A stretch of DNA of 37,131 nt, taken from Gordonia otitidis NBRC 100426. Lineage in GTDB: Bacteria > Actinomycetota > Actinomycetes > Mycobacteriales > Mycobacteriaceae. This document shows, in pieces, positions 6,931 to 15,930 of this stretch; position 1 is the first letter of the stretch; the number at the start of each line of letters is the position of its first letter. The notes below the pieces were generated by a model. It worked only from the letters and a program-made list of their open reading frames with translations, was not told where the DNA came from and did not search any database. The stretch spans positions 1-37,131 of the forward strand of contig NZ_BAFB01000184.1 in NCBI RefSeq assembly GCF_000248075.1. The letters are read 5' to 3'. Made by a program: the position numbers and the translations under genes.

Positions 6931-8893
6931 GTGGCATCGACTCAGACCGCCGAGACACGGCGTCGCACGGCACAATTCAGCGGGTCCCGTCCATGGCAGG
7001 ACCAGCACGTCGATTCTGACCGGCACCCGCGCCGTCGGGACAAGCGAGAGCTGACCGCGACCACAGGACTCGCTGCGCTCTCCCTCGATGCGATGGCATC
7101 GGTGGCCTACGGGCCGGAAGCCATCGTTGTGGTCCTCGCCGCCGCCGGTGGCCACGCCCTCGGGCTGACGCTGCCCGTCAGCGCAGCCATCGTCGTACTG
7201 CTCGCCGTGCTCGTGCTTTCCTACAGGCAACTGATCGCGGCGTTTCCCAACGGCGGCGGCGCCTACGCTGTCGCACGGACCTACCTCGGACGTCGTACCT
7301 CGTTGGTCGCAGCGGCATCGCTCGTGATCGACTACGTGCTGAACGTCGCGGTCTCGGTGACCGCCGGAACCGCCGCGCTCAGCTCTGCGTTTCCGGCCGC
7401 TGGTTCGTACGCCGTCGGGATCGCACTGGGCATTCTCGCGATGATCACTCTGGTGAATCTTCGCGGCGTCGTCAGCAGCGCGAAAACCTTCATCATCCCG
7501 ACCGGCGTCTTTGTGGCCAGCATCCTCTCGGTCATCGTCATGGGCCTCCTGCGCGGAGGGCACACAGCACCGCAGCCCGCTCCCGAGATAGTCGGGTCCG
7601 TCGGAATCCTGTTGCTGCTCAAAGCTTTCGCCAATGGTTGCGCGGCATTGACCGGCGTCGAGGCCATAGCCAACGCGACACCGCAGTTCCGTGAGAACCG
7701 GATCCGACGTGCGCAGCGGGCAGAAGTCGCACTCGGCGGACTCCTGGGCGTGATGATGCTCGGGATCGCGGCTCTCGTCGAGCGACTACATATTCATCCG
7801 CAACCGGGCGTCACCGTGCTGTCGCAGCTCACCGAAAGCGTATTCGGCCGTGGTGCACTCTATTACGTGGTGCAGATCGCCACCATCGTGCTGCTGGGTT
7901 TGGCGGCCAACACGTCGTTCGGCGGCCTGCCCCAGCTCATGAAGGTGGTGGCGGGCGACGACCACCTTCCCCAACCGACTCACCCGGCGCACACGCACCG
8001 GCGTCTACCGCGAGGATGTGCTGATACTCGCCGGGACCGCTGCCGTGCTCATCGTCGCCTCCGGCGGCGACGTCAACGCCTTGGTGCCCTTGTTCGCGAT
8101 CTGCGTTTTCATCGGATTCACTCTGGCGCAGATCGGTCTCGTACGGCACTGGTCGACGGTGCGATCATCGAAGTGGCGTCTACGTGCGGCACTCAACGGC
8201 CTCGGCGCGCTGTTCAGTGGACTCGCCGCGGCGGTTCTCATCGTGATGAAGGCCGACGAGGGCTCACTGTGGGTCATTGTCGTTCTCGGCGTACTGGTGA
8301 TCGCGATGGAGTGGCTAGCGCGTCACTACCGACGTGCACGAGACTCCGACGTACGTGCCGCCGCTGATACGTCATTCCCGACAGCACGCCCCCGCCACTC
8401 GTTCGCAGGCCAGGGAGTCGCGGTGGTTCCTGTCGCGTCAGCACTGTGCTGCGCGACCAACGACGCACTGCGCGCGGCTCGGGCGTTCGGCCGCGAGGTA
8501 CGCGCAGTACACGTCGCGGTCGACGAGGATCCGGCCGTTTCGATGACCGGCTCCTGGTCGTCGGTTCCCGATGCTCCGCAATTCGTCTCCGAGTGGCGCC
8601 GCTTCCATCCCGTCGACCACCTGACCGAACTGCGAGCAGCCGACGAGGACGCGATCGTCGAGGTTCTCGTACAGCATGTCTCGTGTCTCGCCACAACCGA
8701 TGACGTGCTGGTCGTCATCCCCGGCACCGGGTCGGCAACACGATCGCGGCTGCTGTCGTCCGGCCGTGCCGACGACCTCGAACGCGCACTGCTGCGCGAG
8801 ACCGGGGTTCTGGTCGCGCGCAGCACCTCGACATCCCCGAATCCAGTACACCGGTCGCGCCGCGATCGAGCCGAAAGCCCGTCGTCGCCTTAG
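6931..8893 (+). pseudogene. APC-superfamily permease (KimA-like), single frameshift
   Basis: Two frames together encode one permease of about 650 residues. The first part (from GTG 6931) contains TGLAALSLDAMASVAYGPEA, about ten hydrophobic segments and GLAANTSFGGLPQLMKVVA. At 7969-7972 the reading after DDHLP shifts by one: dropping one C of the CCCC run restores DDHLPNRLTRRTRTGVYRED and runs on into VLILAGTAAVLIVASGG, then NALVPLFAICVFIGFTLAQI and a soluble C-terminal region (about 8390-8893) with a universal-stress-like look (VAVVPVASALCC...). Relatives such as KimA are potassium or amino-acid importers. As written, translation in the first frame runs on to 8367 out of register. Both halves look conserved, so the change is recent, a sequencing error or phase variation. 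Confidence 0.8.
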
Positions 8894-8936
8894 CTCGTCG
8901 ACCGGCCGACTCGTCGGCCTAGCACTTGCTTGGTTC

Positions 8937-8942
8937 TATGAT
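8937..8942 (+). promoter_or_regulatory. -10 element, leaderless start of the epimerase gene
   Basis: TATGAT, nearly consensus, ends 6 bases before ATG 8949. An upstream ATG at 8941 inside this hexamer opens only a 3-codon frame. This is the clearest of the leaderless promoters in the window. Confidence 0.65.
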
Positions 8943-8948
8943 GCGAGC

Positions 8949-10139
8949 ATGACGTCGACTGACACGCAGATCACCGAAGTAGGCCCCACCACCGCTCGAC
9001 GTCGGACACCGATCCTCGTGACCGGCTCGTGCGGCCTTGTCGGTTCGGCGGTGGTGCACACACTTCTGACACGCGGTTACGCGGTGACCGCCACCGACCT
9101 CGACACTCCGGCCAACCGCACGACTGCCGCGCGACTCGAAGCTCTTGCGCGTGAACGCGCAGGATCTCTGGAGGTTCGGTGGGCCGACCTCACCGACCCG
9201 GACGACGTGGAAGCACTCCTCTCATCGGTTGCCCCACAGTCGATCATCCATCTCGCGGCGATGATCCCGCCGTTCTGCTACGCGCGCCGCGACGTCGCGC
9301 GCCGAATCAACGTCGACGCCGTCGAGCACCTGGTGACATCCGCGTCGGCGCTCGCTGCTCCGCCTCGTCTGGTACTGGCGTCCAGTATTGCGGTGTACGG
9401 ACCGCGCAATCCCCACCGCGACGACGGGCCGTTGTCCACAGACACTGCAGTGCGGCCGAAAGACCTGTACGGCGGCCACAAAATGGCAGCCGAGACACTG
9501 GTGCGCGAATCCACTCTGGACTGGGTCGTCCTTCGTCTCGGCGGGGTGCTGAGCGCAGACCAGGCGACCGGCGTCGACCGGAATTTCGTCACATTCGAGG
9601 CGATCCTTCCGTCGGACGGCAAACTGCAGACCGTCGTCGTCGACGACGTGGCCACCGCATTCGCCAACGCGATCATCACTCCGTATTCGCGCTCGGTCTA
9701 TCTCATCGGAGGTGACGAGAGCCATCGCCGACGCCAGGGCGACGTCGCTCAGAGTTCTGCCGCAGCGCTCGGACTGCGCGGCGGCTTTCCGCCCGGTCGT
9801 CCCGGCGATCCCGACGACGACGACGCCTGGTTCGCCACGGACTGGATGGATTCCACCGAAGCCCAACGTGTTCTGGCGTTCCAATCGGTCAGTTTTCCCG
9901 CGTTGCTCGAGCGGATGCGGGCCAAGATCGGGCCACTCCGGTTCCTCACTCCGCTGGCAGTTCCCGTCACGCGTGCCGTCCTGACTCTGACGTCGCCCTA
10001 CCGTGGGCGCCCCGGCGACTACGCGCAGCCGTGGGACATGGCCGGCCGACTGTGGGGAGACACCTCGGTCGACATGGCCGCACCTGAAGCATCAGCCTTC
10101 TCGGAGGGGAATTCCGGCCACGACGAGCCTGTGGACTAA
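8949..10139 (+). CDS. NAD-dependent epimerase/dehydratase (extended SDR)
   Basis: A 396-residue extended short-chain dehydrogenase. After about 17 residues comes the Rossmann strand with the cofactor glycines, ILVTGSCGLVGSAVVHTLL; then HLAAMIPP, LASSIAVYGP (catalytic Ser/Thr region) and the active-site pair in DLYGGHKMAAE (YxxxK, with Y-G-G-H-K). The C-terminal extension after about residue 300 (WFATDWMDSTEAQRVLAFQ) is typical of sugar-nucleotide epimerase/reductases. The substrate is unknown. The frame extends upstream to 8676, but the start is taken at ATG 8949 because of the -10 element 6 bases before it. The stop codon lies within the promoter of the next gene. Confidence 0.8.
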   Translation: MTSTDTQITEVGPTTARRRTPILVTGSCGLVGSAVVHTLLTRGYAVTATDLDTPANRTTAARLEALARERAGSLEVRWADLTDPDDVEALLSSVAPQSIIHLAAMIPPFCYARRDVARRINVDAVEHLVTSASALAAPPRLVLASSIAVYGPRNPHRDDGPLSTDTAVRPKDLYGGHKMAAETLVRESTLDWVVLRLGGVLSADQATGVDRNFVTFEAILPSDGKLQTVVVDDVATAFANAIITPYSRSVYLIGGDESHRRRQGDVAQSSAAALGLRGGFPPGRPGDPDDDDAWFATDWMDSTEAQRVLAFQSVSFPALLERMRAKIGPLRFLTPLAVPVTRAVLTLTSPYRGRPGDYAQPWDMAGRLWGDTSVDMAAPEASAFSEGNSGHDEPVD

Positions 10140-10142
10140 TCT
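10137..10142 (+). promoter_or_regulatory. -10 element overlapping a stop codon, leaderless DUF998-like gene
   Basis: TAATCT ends 6 bases before ATG 10149; its first three bases are the TAA stop of the epimerase gene. A very compact arrangement, with no Shine-Dalgarno. Confidence 0.5.
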
Positions 10143-10148
10143 GACGCA

Positions 10149-10877
10149 ATGCCATCGTCGTCCACCTTCCGTCGCATTCTCGCGGGAATGATGATCGCGC
10201 TGGCCGGTATCTGTTACTCGTCCTGGGTCCTGGAATTCTTCTGGGCCAGCCCTCTCGATCCGCTCAACAGTTTCCTCAGCGAACTCGACGCCGCGCACCG
10301 ACCGCATCGCGACGTGTACGAGGTGGGCGACATCACGACCGCCGTTCTCGCGCTCGGGTCGGCGCTGGTGCTCTTCGTTCCACGGGCGCTGGTGAACGGA
10401 CGCTACGCGCGAACAGCTGTCATCGCCTTCGCGGTGTTCGGGGCAGCAACCCTCGCGGATGCGCTGGCGCCGATCGACTGCATACCGGGTGTCGACCCCG
10501 ACTGCCCGTACGAGCCGAGTGGTCTGCTCCCGCAGCTTCACCACATTCACGCACTGACCAGCACCGTCGCGGTGTTCGCCATCTTCATCACCATGATCGC
10601 GGGAGTCGTTGCGGCGTTCCGTCAGCGCCCGCGGATCTGGCCGGTACTGCGTACCGCAGGACTCGCCGTGCTCGTCGTCGTGGCTGTCACCACCGCCTGG
10701 ATGCTGATCGCCGACAACCTCCGTGGCGACTACTACCTCGGACTCGCGCAACGCATACAGGTCGGCGGCATGTCGGTATGGCTTGTCCTGTGGGGCGGCG
10801 CGGTGTGTGCACAACGGCAGCGGTCGTCGACGCACACCGGGGCCAGCCAGACGACTCAGGTCAGTTCGACCTCGTAG
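10149..10877 (+). CDS. DUF998-like integral membrane protein
   Basis: A 242-residue protein with six hydrophobic segments (about 10-27, 63-80, 90-108, 138-158, 172-191 and 205-225). The first loop has PLDPLNSFLSELDAAHRPHRDVYEVGD, and the third segment is followed by a Cys-containing loop (PIDCIPGVDPDCPYEPSG), where the two Cys may form an external disulfide. This layout matches the DUF998 family, of unknown function. It has its own leaderless start directly after the epimerase gene. Its last 22 bases overlap the convergent GNAT gene. Confidence 0.7.
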   Translation: MPSSSTFRRILAGMMIALAGICYSSWVLEFFWASPLDPLNSFLSELDAAHRPHRDVYEVGDITTAVLALGSALVLFVPRALVNGRYARTAVIAFAVFGAATLADALAPIDCIPGVDPDCPYEPSGLLPQLHHIHALTSTVAVFAIFITMIAGVVAAFRQRPRIWPVLRTAGLAVLVVVAVTTAWMLIADNLRGDYYLGLAQRIQVGGMSVWLVLWGGAVCAQRQRSSTHTGASQTTQVSSTS

Positions 10878-11302
10878 ACGACGAAGTCGTTCGCCGCGAT
10901 CTTGTCGTACAGCGCACGCGCCGTGGCATTGTCGCGGGCTGTCTGCCAGTAGACCTTGGGAAGTTTGTGCTGGCGCGTCCAGTCGAGCACGTGATCGATG
11001 AGAGACTGCCCGGTGCCGCTGCGTCGGACGTCAGGAGCCACGAACAGGTCCTCGAGGTAGGTGTAGGGCTCGTCGCTCCACGTGGACGGGTGGGTCAACC
11101 AGTGCACGATGCCGATCGCCCTTCCAGACTGATCGCGCGCGATGGCCCCGTACATCGGGTACTCGGGGTCGAGAATGCGGGAAAAGGTCAGATCACTCTG
11201 CTGCTCGGTGAGTTCATGCTCGTAGAACGTGAGGTAACCGGCCCACAGCGGGTCCCAGTCCTGCCGATCGGCCTGCGTCAGGGGCGCAATGGTCGTGCTC
11301 AT
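10856..11302 (-). CDS. GNAT-family N-acetyltransferase
   Basis: A 148-residue acetyltransferase from ATG 11302 (MSTTIAPLTQADRQDWDPLW). The GNAT core is visible: a beta-strand with IGIVHWLTHP, YLEDLFVAPDVRRSGTGQSLIDHV (acetyl-CoA-binding segment with R-x-x-G-x-G, about 83-106) and YWQTARDNATARALYDKIA (the usual N-x-x-A-x-x-L-Y end). The acceptor is unknown. The length is normal. Convergent overlap of 22 bases with the DUF998-like gene at the 3' end. No good Shine-Dalgarno is seen before 11302. Confidence 0.85.
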   Translation of the reverse strand: MSTTIAPLTQADRQDWDPLWAGYLTFYEHELTEQQSDLTFSRILDPEYPMYGAIARDQSGRAIGIVHWLTHPSTWSDEPYTYLEDLFVAPDVRRSGTGQSLIDHVLDWTRQHKLPKVYWQTARDNATARALYDKIAANDFVVYEVELT

Positions 11303-11367
11303 TGGTGTCTCGCTCTCGATCGGTCGACGCTGGTCGACACTGCCCGTCCAGACCGGATGGTCCGGTG

Positions 11368-11934
11368 TCACTCCGTGGGACGCAGCACAACTCCCTGCTT
11401 CAAGGCAGAGCCCGAAACCGGTTGCGCGAACGTGTCTCCCACGTGGACAACGTAGCCTGTCTGGCCGGAGTCGACGTCGTCCGCGGTGAACTTCAGCGCG
11501 CACTGGTTGTCGGAGGTCCGCATATGCGCGAGCGGTGCCGCTGCGAGCCGCTCCCCTGTCTCGCCGTAGATCGTGACAATCGTCGCGTCGGAGATGGTGC
11601 CGCCGTTGGCGGTCGTCGTCCACGACCCGCAGTCGACGGGCACAGCACCGGTCGCCGTGAACCGTTGCGTCTGGCCCACTCCGACGGTGATCGCCAGCGC
11701 AGCGAGACCAGCGAAGACCACCATCGCGATCGACGTCCCCACGATCACCAGCGTTCTCGTCTGGTGCTGCCACCGACGTTTCGGAAGCGCAGCGCCCGAA
11801 TCGAGCCAGAATTCCGTCGCGCCCTGCTGGGCACCGACGGGCTGCTGGGGCGCCTGATACCCGGATACCTGCTGCTGGGGTGTGTGCTGCTGGGGTGGTG
11901 TGTGCTGCGTCGACCAGTCTTGTTGCGGATGCAC
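11368..11934 (-). CDS. Single-pass membrane protein with Pro/Gln-rich N-terminus
   Basis: A 188-residue protein. Residues 1-40 are rich in Gln and Pro (TPPQQHTPQQQ); a hydrophobic segment (about 62-83, LVIVGTSIAMVVFAGLAALAI) follows basic residues, so the N-terminus is cytoplasmic and the remaining ~105 residues lie outside. The outer part has Cys102 and Cys144 (approximate), possibly a disulfide. No family recognised; such architecture is common in Mycobacteriales. The GTG start is preceded by AAGGAG, formed by the last codons of tesB, and lies 6 bases after the tesB stop, so translation is coupled to tesB. Confidence 0.65.
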   Translation of the reverse strand: MHPQQDWSTQHTPPQQHTPQQQVSGYQAPQQPVGAQQGATEFWLDSGAALPKRRWQHQTRTLVIVGTSIAMVVFAGLAALAITVGVGQTQRFTATGAVPVDCGSWTTTANGGTISDATIVTIYGETGERLAAAPLAHMRTSDNQCALKFTADDVDSGQTGYVVHVGDTFAQPVSGSALKQGVVLRPTE

Positions 11935-11940
11935 GACGCG

Positions 11941-12819
11941 TCACTCCTTCGGTGGGAAGTACTTGATCAGGGCTTCCTGGACGACGGACGTCGCAAGGGT
12001 GCCGTCACGCTTCCAGAATCGTCCGGATCCCATCCCACGCGAACCGGTCGCAACGGGCGACCGAGTGGCGTAGAGCATCCATTCGTCGAAGCGGAACTCA
12101 CGATGAAACCACATCGAGTGGTTGACGGTTGCGGCGAACAACCGATCGATTCCCCAGGACAGACCGTGCGTCGTGATGATCGAATCGAGCACCGTCGTGT
12201 CGGAGGCGTAGCACATGGCTGCGACGTGGAGCAGTGGGTCGTCGGGCATGACACCATCCGTCTTCATCCAGACCCTGTTGTCGCGCAATGTTTCTCCGGC
12301 CTCACGCATCTTCCACGACGGGTCATTGGCGAAGCGGATGTCGATGGGATGCAGCGCGTTCACGAAGGTGGCGATACGGTCCTCGAAGCCCTTGAAGTGC
12401 TCGCCGAGCGGTGGCAATTCCTCCGGGTAGGGAACCTGCGGGATCTCCACCGCATGCTCGAGCCCGGCGGCGTTGTCCTGGAAGGCGACCAGCATGGTGA
12501 AGATGACGTCGTCGTCCTGAATCGCGGTGACCTGACGGTTGGCGAAGGACTTGCCATCCCGGAAGCGGTCGACGTGGTACTCGATGGGCTTGGCGACGTC
12601 GCCGCCGCGCACGAAGTGCGCGTGCAGCGCGTGGACCGGCGGATTGCCGCGGGTCAGCGTGCGTCCCGCCGCGACGACCCCCTGCCCGAGCATCTGGCCG
12701 CCGAAGGTGCGGGCGGTCTTCTGCTCGGGGTGTTGGCCGATGAACAGGTCGTCCTCACGCTGTTCGACGTCGAGCAGCGTGAGGAGCTTACCGAGATCCT
12801 CGGATACGTCGGTTGTCAT
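11941..12819 (-). CDS. tesB: Acyl-CoA thioesterase II
   Basis: A 292-residue double hot-dog thioesterase that hydrolyses acyl-CoA to free fatty acid and CoA. Visible landmarks: ARTFGGQMLGQGVVAAGRTL (about 36-55), VHALHAHFVRGGD (about 61-73), LHVAAMCYASDTTVLD (the catalytic Asp region, about 197-212) and HSMWFHREFRFDEWMLYATRS (about 235-255). The length matches TesB of E. coli (286). ATG 12819 is chosen because TAGGGT lies 7 bases before it; ATG 12825 or GTG 12828 would overlap that element. Downstream of pyk as in M. tuberculosis (pykA-tesB1). Confidence 0.92.
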   Translation of the reverse strand: MTTDVSEDLGKLLTLLDVEQREDDLFIGQHPEQKTARTFGGQMLGQGVVAAGRTLTRGNPPVHALHAHFVRGGDVAKPIEYHVDRFRDGKSFANRQVTAIQDDDVIFTMLVAFQDNAAGLEHAVEIPQVPYPEELPPLGEHFKGFEDRIATFVNALHPIDIRFANDPSWKMREAGETLRDNRVWMKTDGVMPDDPLLHVAAMCYASDTTVLDSIITTHGLSWGIDRLFAATVNHSMWFHREFRFDEWMLYATRSPVATGSRGMGSGRFWKRDGTLATSVVQEALIKYFPPKE

Positions 12820-12826
12820 GCGCATC

Positions 12827-12832
12827 ACCCTA
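12827..12832 (-). promoter_or_regulatory. -10 element upstream of tesB
   Basis: TAGGGT on the minus strand, 7 bases before ATG 12819. The AGGG within it could also act as a Shine-Dalgarno if transcription starts farther upstream, so leaderless or leadered reading are both possible. Confidence 0.4.
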
Positions 12833-12891
12833 TGCCGTCGACCGCGGGCGCGGTGCGGCTGGTCGTCACGGCAGAGTGCTGCGCGACGACG

Positions 12892-14325
12892 TCAGTGATC
12901 CTGCTCGCCGATCCTGTGCACGTGGATGAGATTGGTCGAACCGACCGTGCCGGGAGGTGCACCCGCGACGATGACGACGACGTCGCCGTCGCGCAGCCTG
13001 CCGATCCGCAGGAGCTGCTGGTCGACCTGATCGATCATGTTGTCGGTGGTGTCGACGCGGTCGACGATGAACGTCTCCGTACCCCAACTCAGGGCCAATT
13101 GGCTCCGCACCGCCTGCGTCGGCGTGAACGCCAACAGGGGAAGGCGGGAGTGAAGGCGGGCGAGGCGTCGAACCGTGTCGCCGGACTGGGTGAACGCGAC
13201 AAGCGCCTTGACCTCGAGTCGTTCGCCGATGTCACGTGCGGCATACGAGATGATGCCGCGCTTGGTGCGCGGTACGTGTGAGAGCGGCGGCACGTCGCGC
13301 GAGCTCCCCTCGACCGCTTTGCAGATTCGGTTCATGGTGCGCACGACTTCGATAGGCCACTTGCCCACCGATGTCTCGCCCGACAGCATCACGGCGTCGG
13401 CACCGTCGAGGACGGCATTGGCGACATCGGATGCCTCTGCGCGCGTGGGCCGGGAGTTCTCGATCATGGAATCGAGCATCTGCGTCGCGACGATCACCGG
13501 CTTGGCGTTCTCGCGGGCCATCTGGATGGCCCGCTTCTGCACCAGCGGCACTTCTTCGAGGGGAAGTTCGACGCCGAGGTCGCCGCGGGCGACCATGATC
13601 GCGTCGAAAGCGAGCACGATGGCCTCGAGGTTGTCGATCGCCTCCGGCTTCTCGAGCTTGGCGATCACAGGAACCCGACGACCAACGCGATCCATCACCT
13701 CGTGCACGAGCTCGATGTCGGCGGGGCTGCGCACGAACGAGAGGGCGACCATGTCCACGCCGAGGCCGAGTGCGAACTCCAGATCGGCGATGTCCTTCTC
13801 GCTCATCGCGGGCACCGAGACGTTCATACCCGGCAGTGAGAGTCCCTTGTTGTTGGAGACCGGCCCACCCTCGGTGACGGTACACACGACGTCGTTGCCC
13901 TCGACGTCGGTCACCACGAGGCCGACCTTGCCGTCGTCGACCAACAGCCGGTCGCCGGGGACGGCATCGTCGGCGAGACGCTTGTAGGTCGTCGACACGC
14001 GGTCGTGGGTGCCGACGATGTCATCGGTGGTGATGCGGATGGTGTCGCCGGTGTTCCACATGACCTCGCCGTTGAGGGCGCCGTCGTCCTCGAACTTGCC
14101 CAGCCGGATCTTCGGACCCTGCAGGTCGGCGAGGATTCCGACGGCCTTCTCGGCGTTGTCGCTTGCCTTGCGGACCCGTTCGTAGACGACCTTGTGATCG
14201 TCATGGCTGCCGTGGCTGAAGTTCAGCCTCGCGACATCCATTCCGGCATCGACAAGCTCTTTGAGCCTCTCCTCGCTGTTGGTAGCTGGACCCAGGGTGC
14301 AGACGATCTTGGTTCGGCGTTCCAC
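12892..14325 (-). CDS. pyk: Pyruvate kinase
   Basis: Transfers phosphate from phosphoenolpyruvate to ADP, the last step of glycolysis. About 477 residues from GTG 14325 (MERRTKIVCTLGPAT), closely like the M. tuberculosis start MTRRGKIVCTLGPAT; GTG 14334 adds three residues. Landmarks: GMDVARLNFSHG, ADLQGPKIRLG, VPVIAKLEKPEAIDN (catalytic Lys), MVARGDLGVELP (Mg-binding Asp), ATQMLDSMIENSRPTRAE (signature), and the C-terminal regulatory domain ending GAPPGTVGSTNLIHVHRIGE. The usual barrel, B-domain lid and C-domain are all present. TAAGGT lies 7 bases before GTG 14325. A 90-base gap separates it from gltD. Confidence 0.96.
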   Translation of the reverse strand: MERRTKIVCTLGPATNSEERLKELVDAGMDVARLNFSHGSHDDHKVVYERVRKASDNAEKAVGILADLQGPKIRLGKFEDDGALNGEVMWNTGDTIRITTDDIVGTHDRVSTTYKRLADDAVPGDRLLVDDGKVGLVVTDVEGNDVVCTVTEGGPVSNNKGLSLPGMNVSVPAMSEKDIADLEFALGLGVDMVALSFVRSPADIELVHEVMDRVGRRVPVIAKLEKPEAIDNLEAIVLAFDAIMVARGDLGVELPLEEVPLVQKRAIQMARENAKPVIVATQMLDSMIENSRPTRAEASDVANAVLDGADAVMLSGETSVGKWPIEVVRTMNRICKAVEGSSRDVPPLSHVPRTKRGIISYAARDIGERLEVKALVAFTQSGDTVRRLARLHSRLPLLAFTPTQAVRSQLALSWGTETFIVDRVDTTDNMIDQVDQQLLRIGRLRDGDVVVIVAGAPPGTVGSTNLIHVHRIGEQDH

Positions 14326-14332
14326 TGTGCTC

Positions 14333-14338
14333 ACCTTA
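14333..14338 (-). promoter_or_regulatory. -10 element, leaderless start of pyk
   Basis: TAAGGT on the minus strand ends 7 bases before GTG 14325 and overlaps the alternative GTG at 14334, arguing for the shorter protein. Confidence 0.5.
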
Positions 14339-14424
14339 GTCCGCTCGTTTCGGCATAGCCATCGTTACACCTCAGTTGTCATCGGACGTCAACGTGGCGT
14401 TGCTGCTCGCAGCGCGAACCCTCG

Positions 14425-15930
14425 TCAGCGAACCGAGAGCGGCAGTTGTGCCGGTTTCACCGGAGACGGCAAATCAGAGGCACCCATGAGGAATTCGTCG
14501 ACGGCGCGTGCAGTGGAACGGCCTTCGGCTATCGCCCACACGACCAACGAGGCGCCGCGGTGGGCGTCACCGCACACGAACACGCCCGGCGCGTCGGTCT
14601 GCCAGTCACTTCCACACGAGATGTTGCCGCGACGATTGGGCTCGATACCCATGTCGGTGAGGAGCGCACTGCGGCGCACGCCTTCGAAGCCGATGGCGAA
14701 AAGCGCTAGTTCGCAGGGAATCTCGAACTCATCACTCACCGGTGTGATCACCCGGCGACCATCGGGTTCACGTACGACCTTCACCTCGGCGAGCACCATC
14801 GCCGTCACGTTGCCCTCGGCATCGCCGACGAACCGTTGCACCGCCACTTGGTATTTGCGCTCACCGCCCTCTGCGTGCGCACTCGACGTGCGCATGACGA
14901 GTGGCCAGGTGGGCCACGGCGAACGGGCGTCGTCACGGTCGCTGGGCAACTCCGCGTTGTAGTCGAGTTGCACCACCGACGCCGCACCCTGCCGGTGCGC
15001 GGTGCCGAGGCAGTCGGCGCCGGTGTCGCCGCCTCCGATGATCACGACGTGCTTGCCCGAAGCGGTGATGGGTGACGGCCCGTCGCCCTCGCATTCCTTG
15101 TTGGCGGGCACGAGGTGCTCCATCGCGAGGTGGACGCCGTTGAGATCGCGACCGGGAACCGGATTGTCGCGTGCCGTCATCGCACCGATCGCGAGCACGA
15201 CAGCGTCGTGCCTGCTGCGCAGTTCGTCGACGGTGAGGTCGTTCCCGACGTCACAGTTGACGACGAATTGCGTGCCCTCCGCACGCATTTGAGCGATGCG
15301 GCGTTCTATGTCGGACTTCTGCAGCTTGTACTCGGGGATGCCGTACCGCAGCAGACCGCCGACACGGTCGTCCTTCTCGTAGACCGTCACGTCATGACCC
15401 GCGCGGGTCAACTGCTGCGCGGCGGCAAGGCCCGCGGGACCGGAACCGACAACGGCGACCGACTTGCCCGATCTCGCGTCCGGCGCCTCGGGCCCGATGA
15501 TCCCCTCAGCCCACGACTCGTACGCGATCGTCTTCTCGATGCGCTTGATCGTGACACTGCCGCCGGTCGTCGGCTCGGAGATCGACAGGACGCAGGCCGC
15601 TTCACACGGCGCGGGACAGACCATCCCGGTGAACTCGGGGAAGTTGTTGGTCGCGTGCAGGCGAGCACTCGCAGCGTCCCACCTGCCACGGCGCACCAGG
15701 TCATTCCACTCCGGAATCAGGTTGCCCAATGGGCAACCGGCAGTTCCGGAGTGGCAGAACGGAATTCCGCAATCCATGCACCGACGGGCCTGCTCGGACA
15801 CCTCGTTGAGCGACGAGATCGGATCGAATCCGTGTGCGTAGACGTCGTCCCAGTCGCGTACGCGCTCGGCGACCGGACGGTACTTCGCTTCCTTCTTCCC
15901 GACTTCCAGGAATCCGCGTGGGTCAGCCAC
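14425..15930 (-). CDS. gltD: Glutamate synthase (NADPH) small subunit
   Basis: A 501-residue flavoprotein that passes electrons from NADPH to the large subunit. The N-terminal Fe-S domain has [16 protein letters not shown] (C51, C54, C59, C66) and [11 protein letters not shown] (about 105-115). The FAD site is [17 protein letters not shown] and the NADPH site [19 protein letters not shown] closing block, [22 protein letters not shown], is typical. The GTG start at 15930 overlaps the gltB stop by 8 bases (GTGGCTGA), so the subunits are translated together. Length as expected (about 480-500). Confidence 0.95.
   Translation of the reverse strand: MADPRGFLEVGKKEAKYRPVAERVRDWDDVYAHGFDPISSLNEVSEQARRCMDCGIPFCHSGTAGCPLGNLIPEWNDLVRRGRWDAASARLHATNNFPEFTGMVCPAPCEAACVLSISEPTTGGSVTIKRIEKTIAYESWAEGIIGPEAPDARSGKSVAVVGSGPAGLAAAQQLTRAGHDVTVYEKDDRVGGLLRYGIPEYKLQKSDIERRIAQMRAEGTQFVVNCDVGNDLTVDELRSRHDAVVLAIGAMTARDNPVPGRDLNGVHLAMEHLVPANKECEGDGPSPITASGKHVVIIGGGDTGADCLGTAHRQGAASVVQLDYNAELPSDRDDARSPWPTWPLVMRTSSAHAEGGERKYQVAVQRFVGDAEGNVTAMVLAEVKVVREPDGRRVITPVSDEFEIPCELALFAIGFEGVRRSALLTDMGIEPNRRGNISCGSDWQTDAPGVFVCGDAHRGASLVVWAIAEGRSTARAVDEFLMGASDLPSPVKPAQLPLSVR

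Noticed and set aside
11302..13281. A 659-codon plus-strand frame opposite tesB and pyk
   Set aside because: Antisense shadow of conserved minus-strand genes; no recognisable domain.
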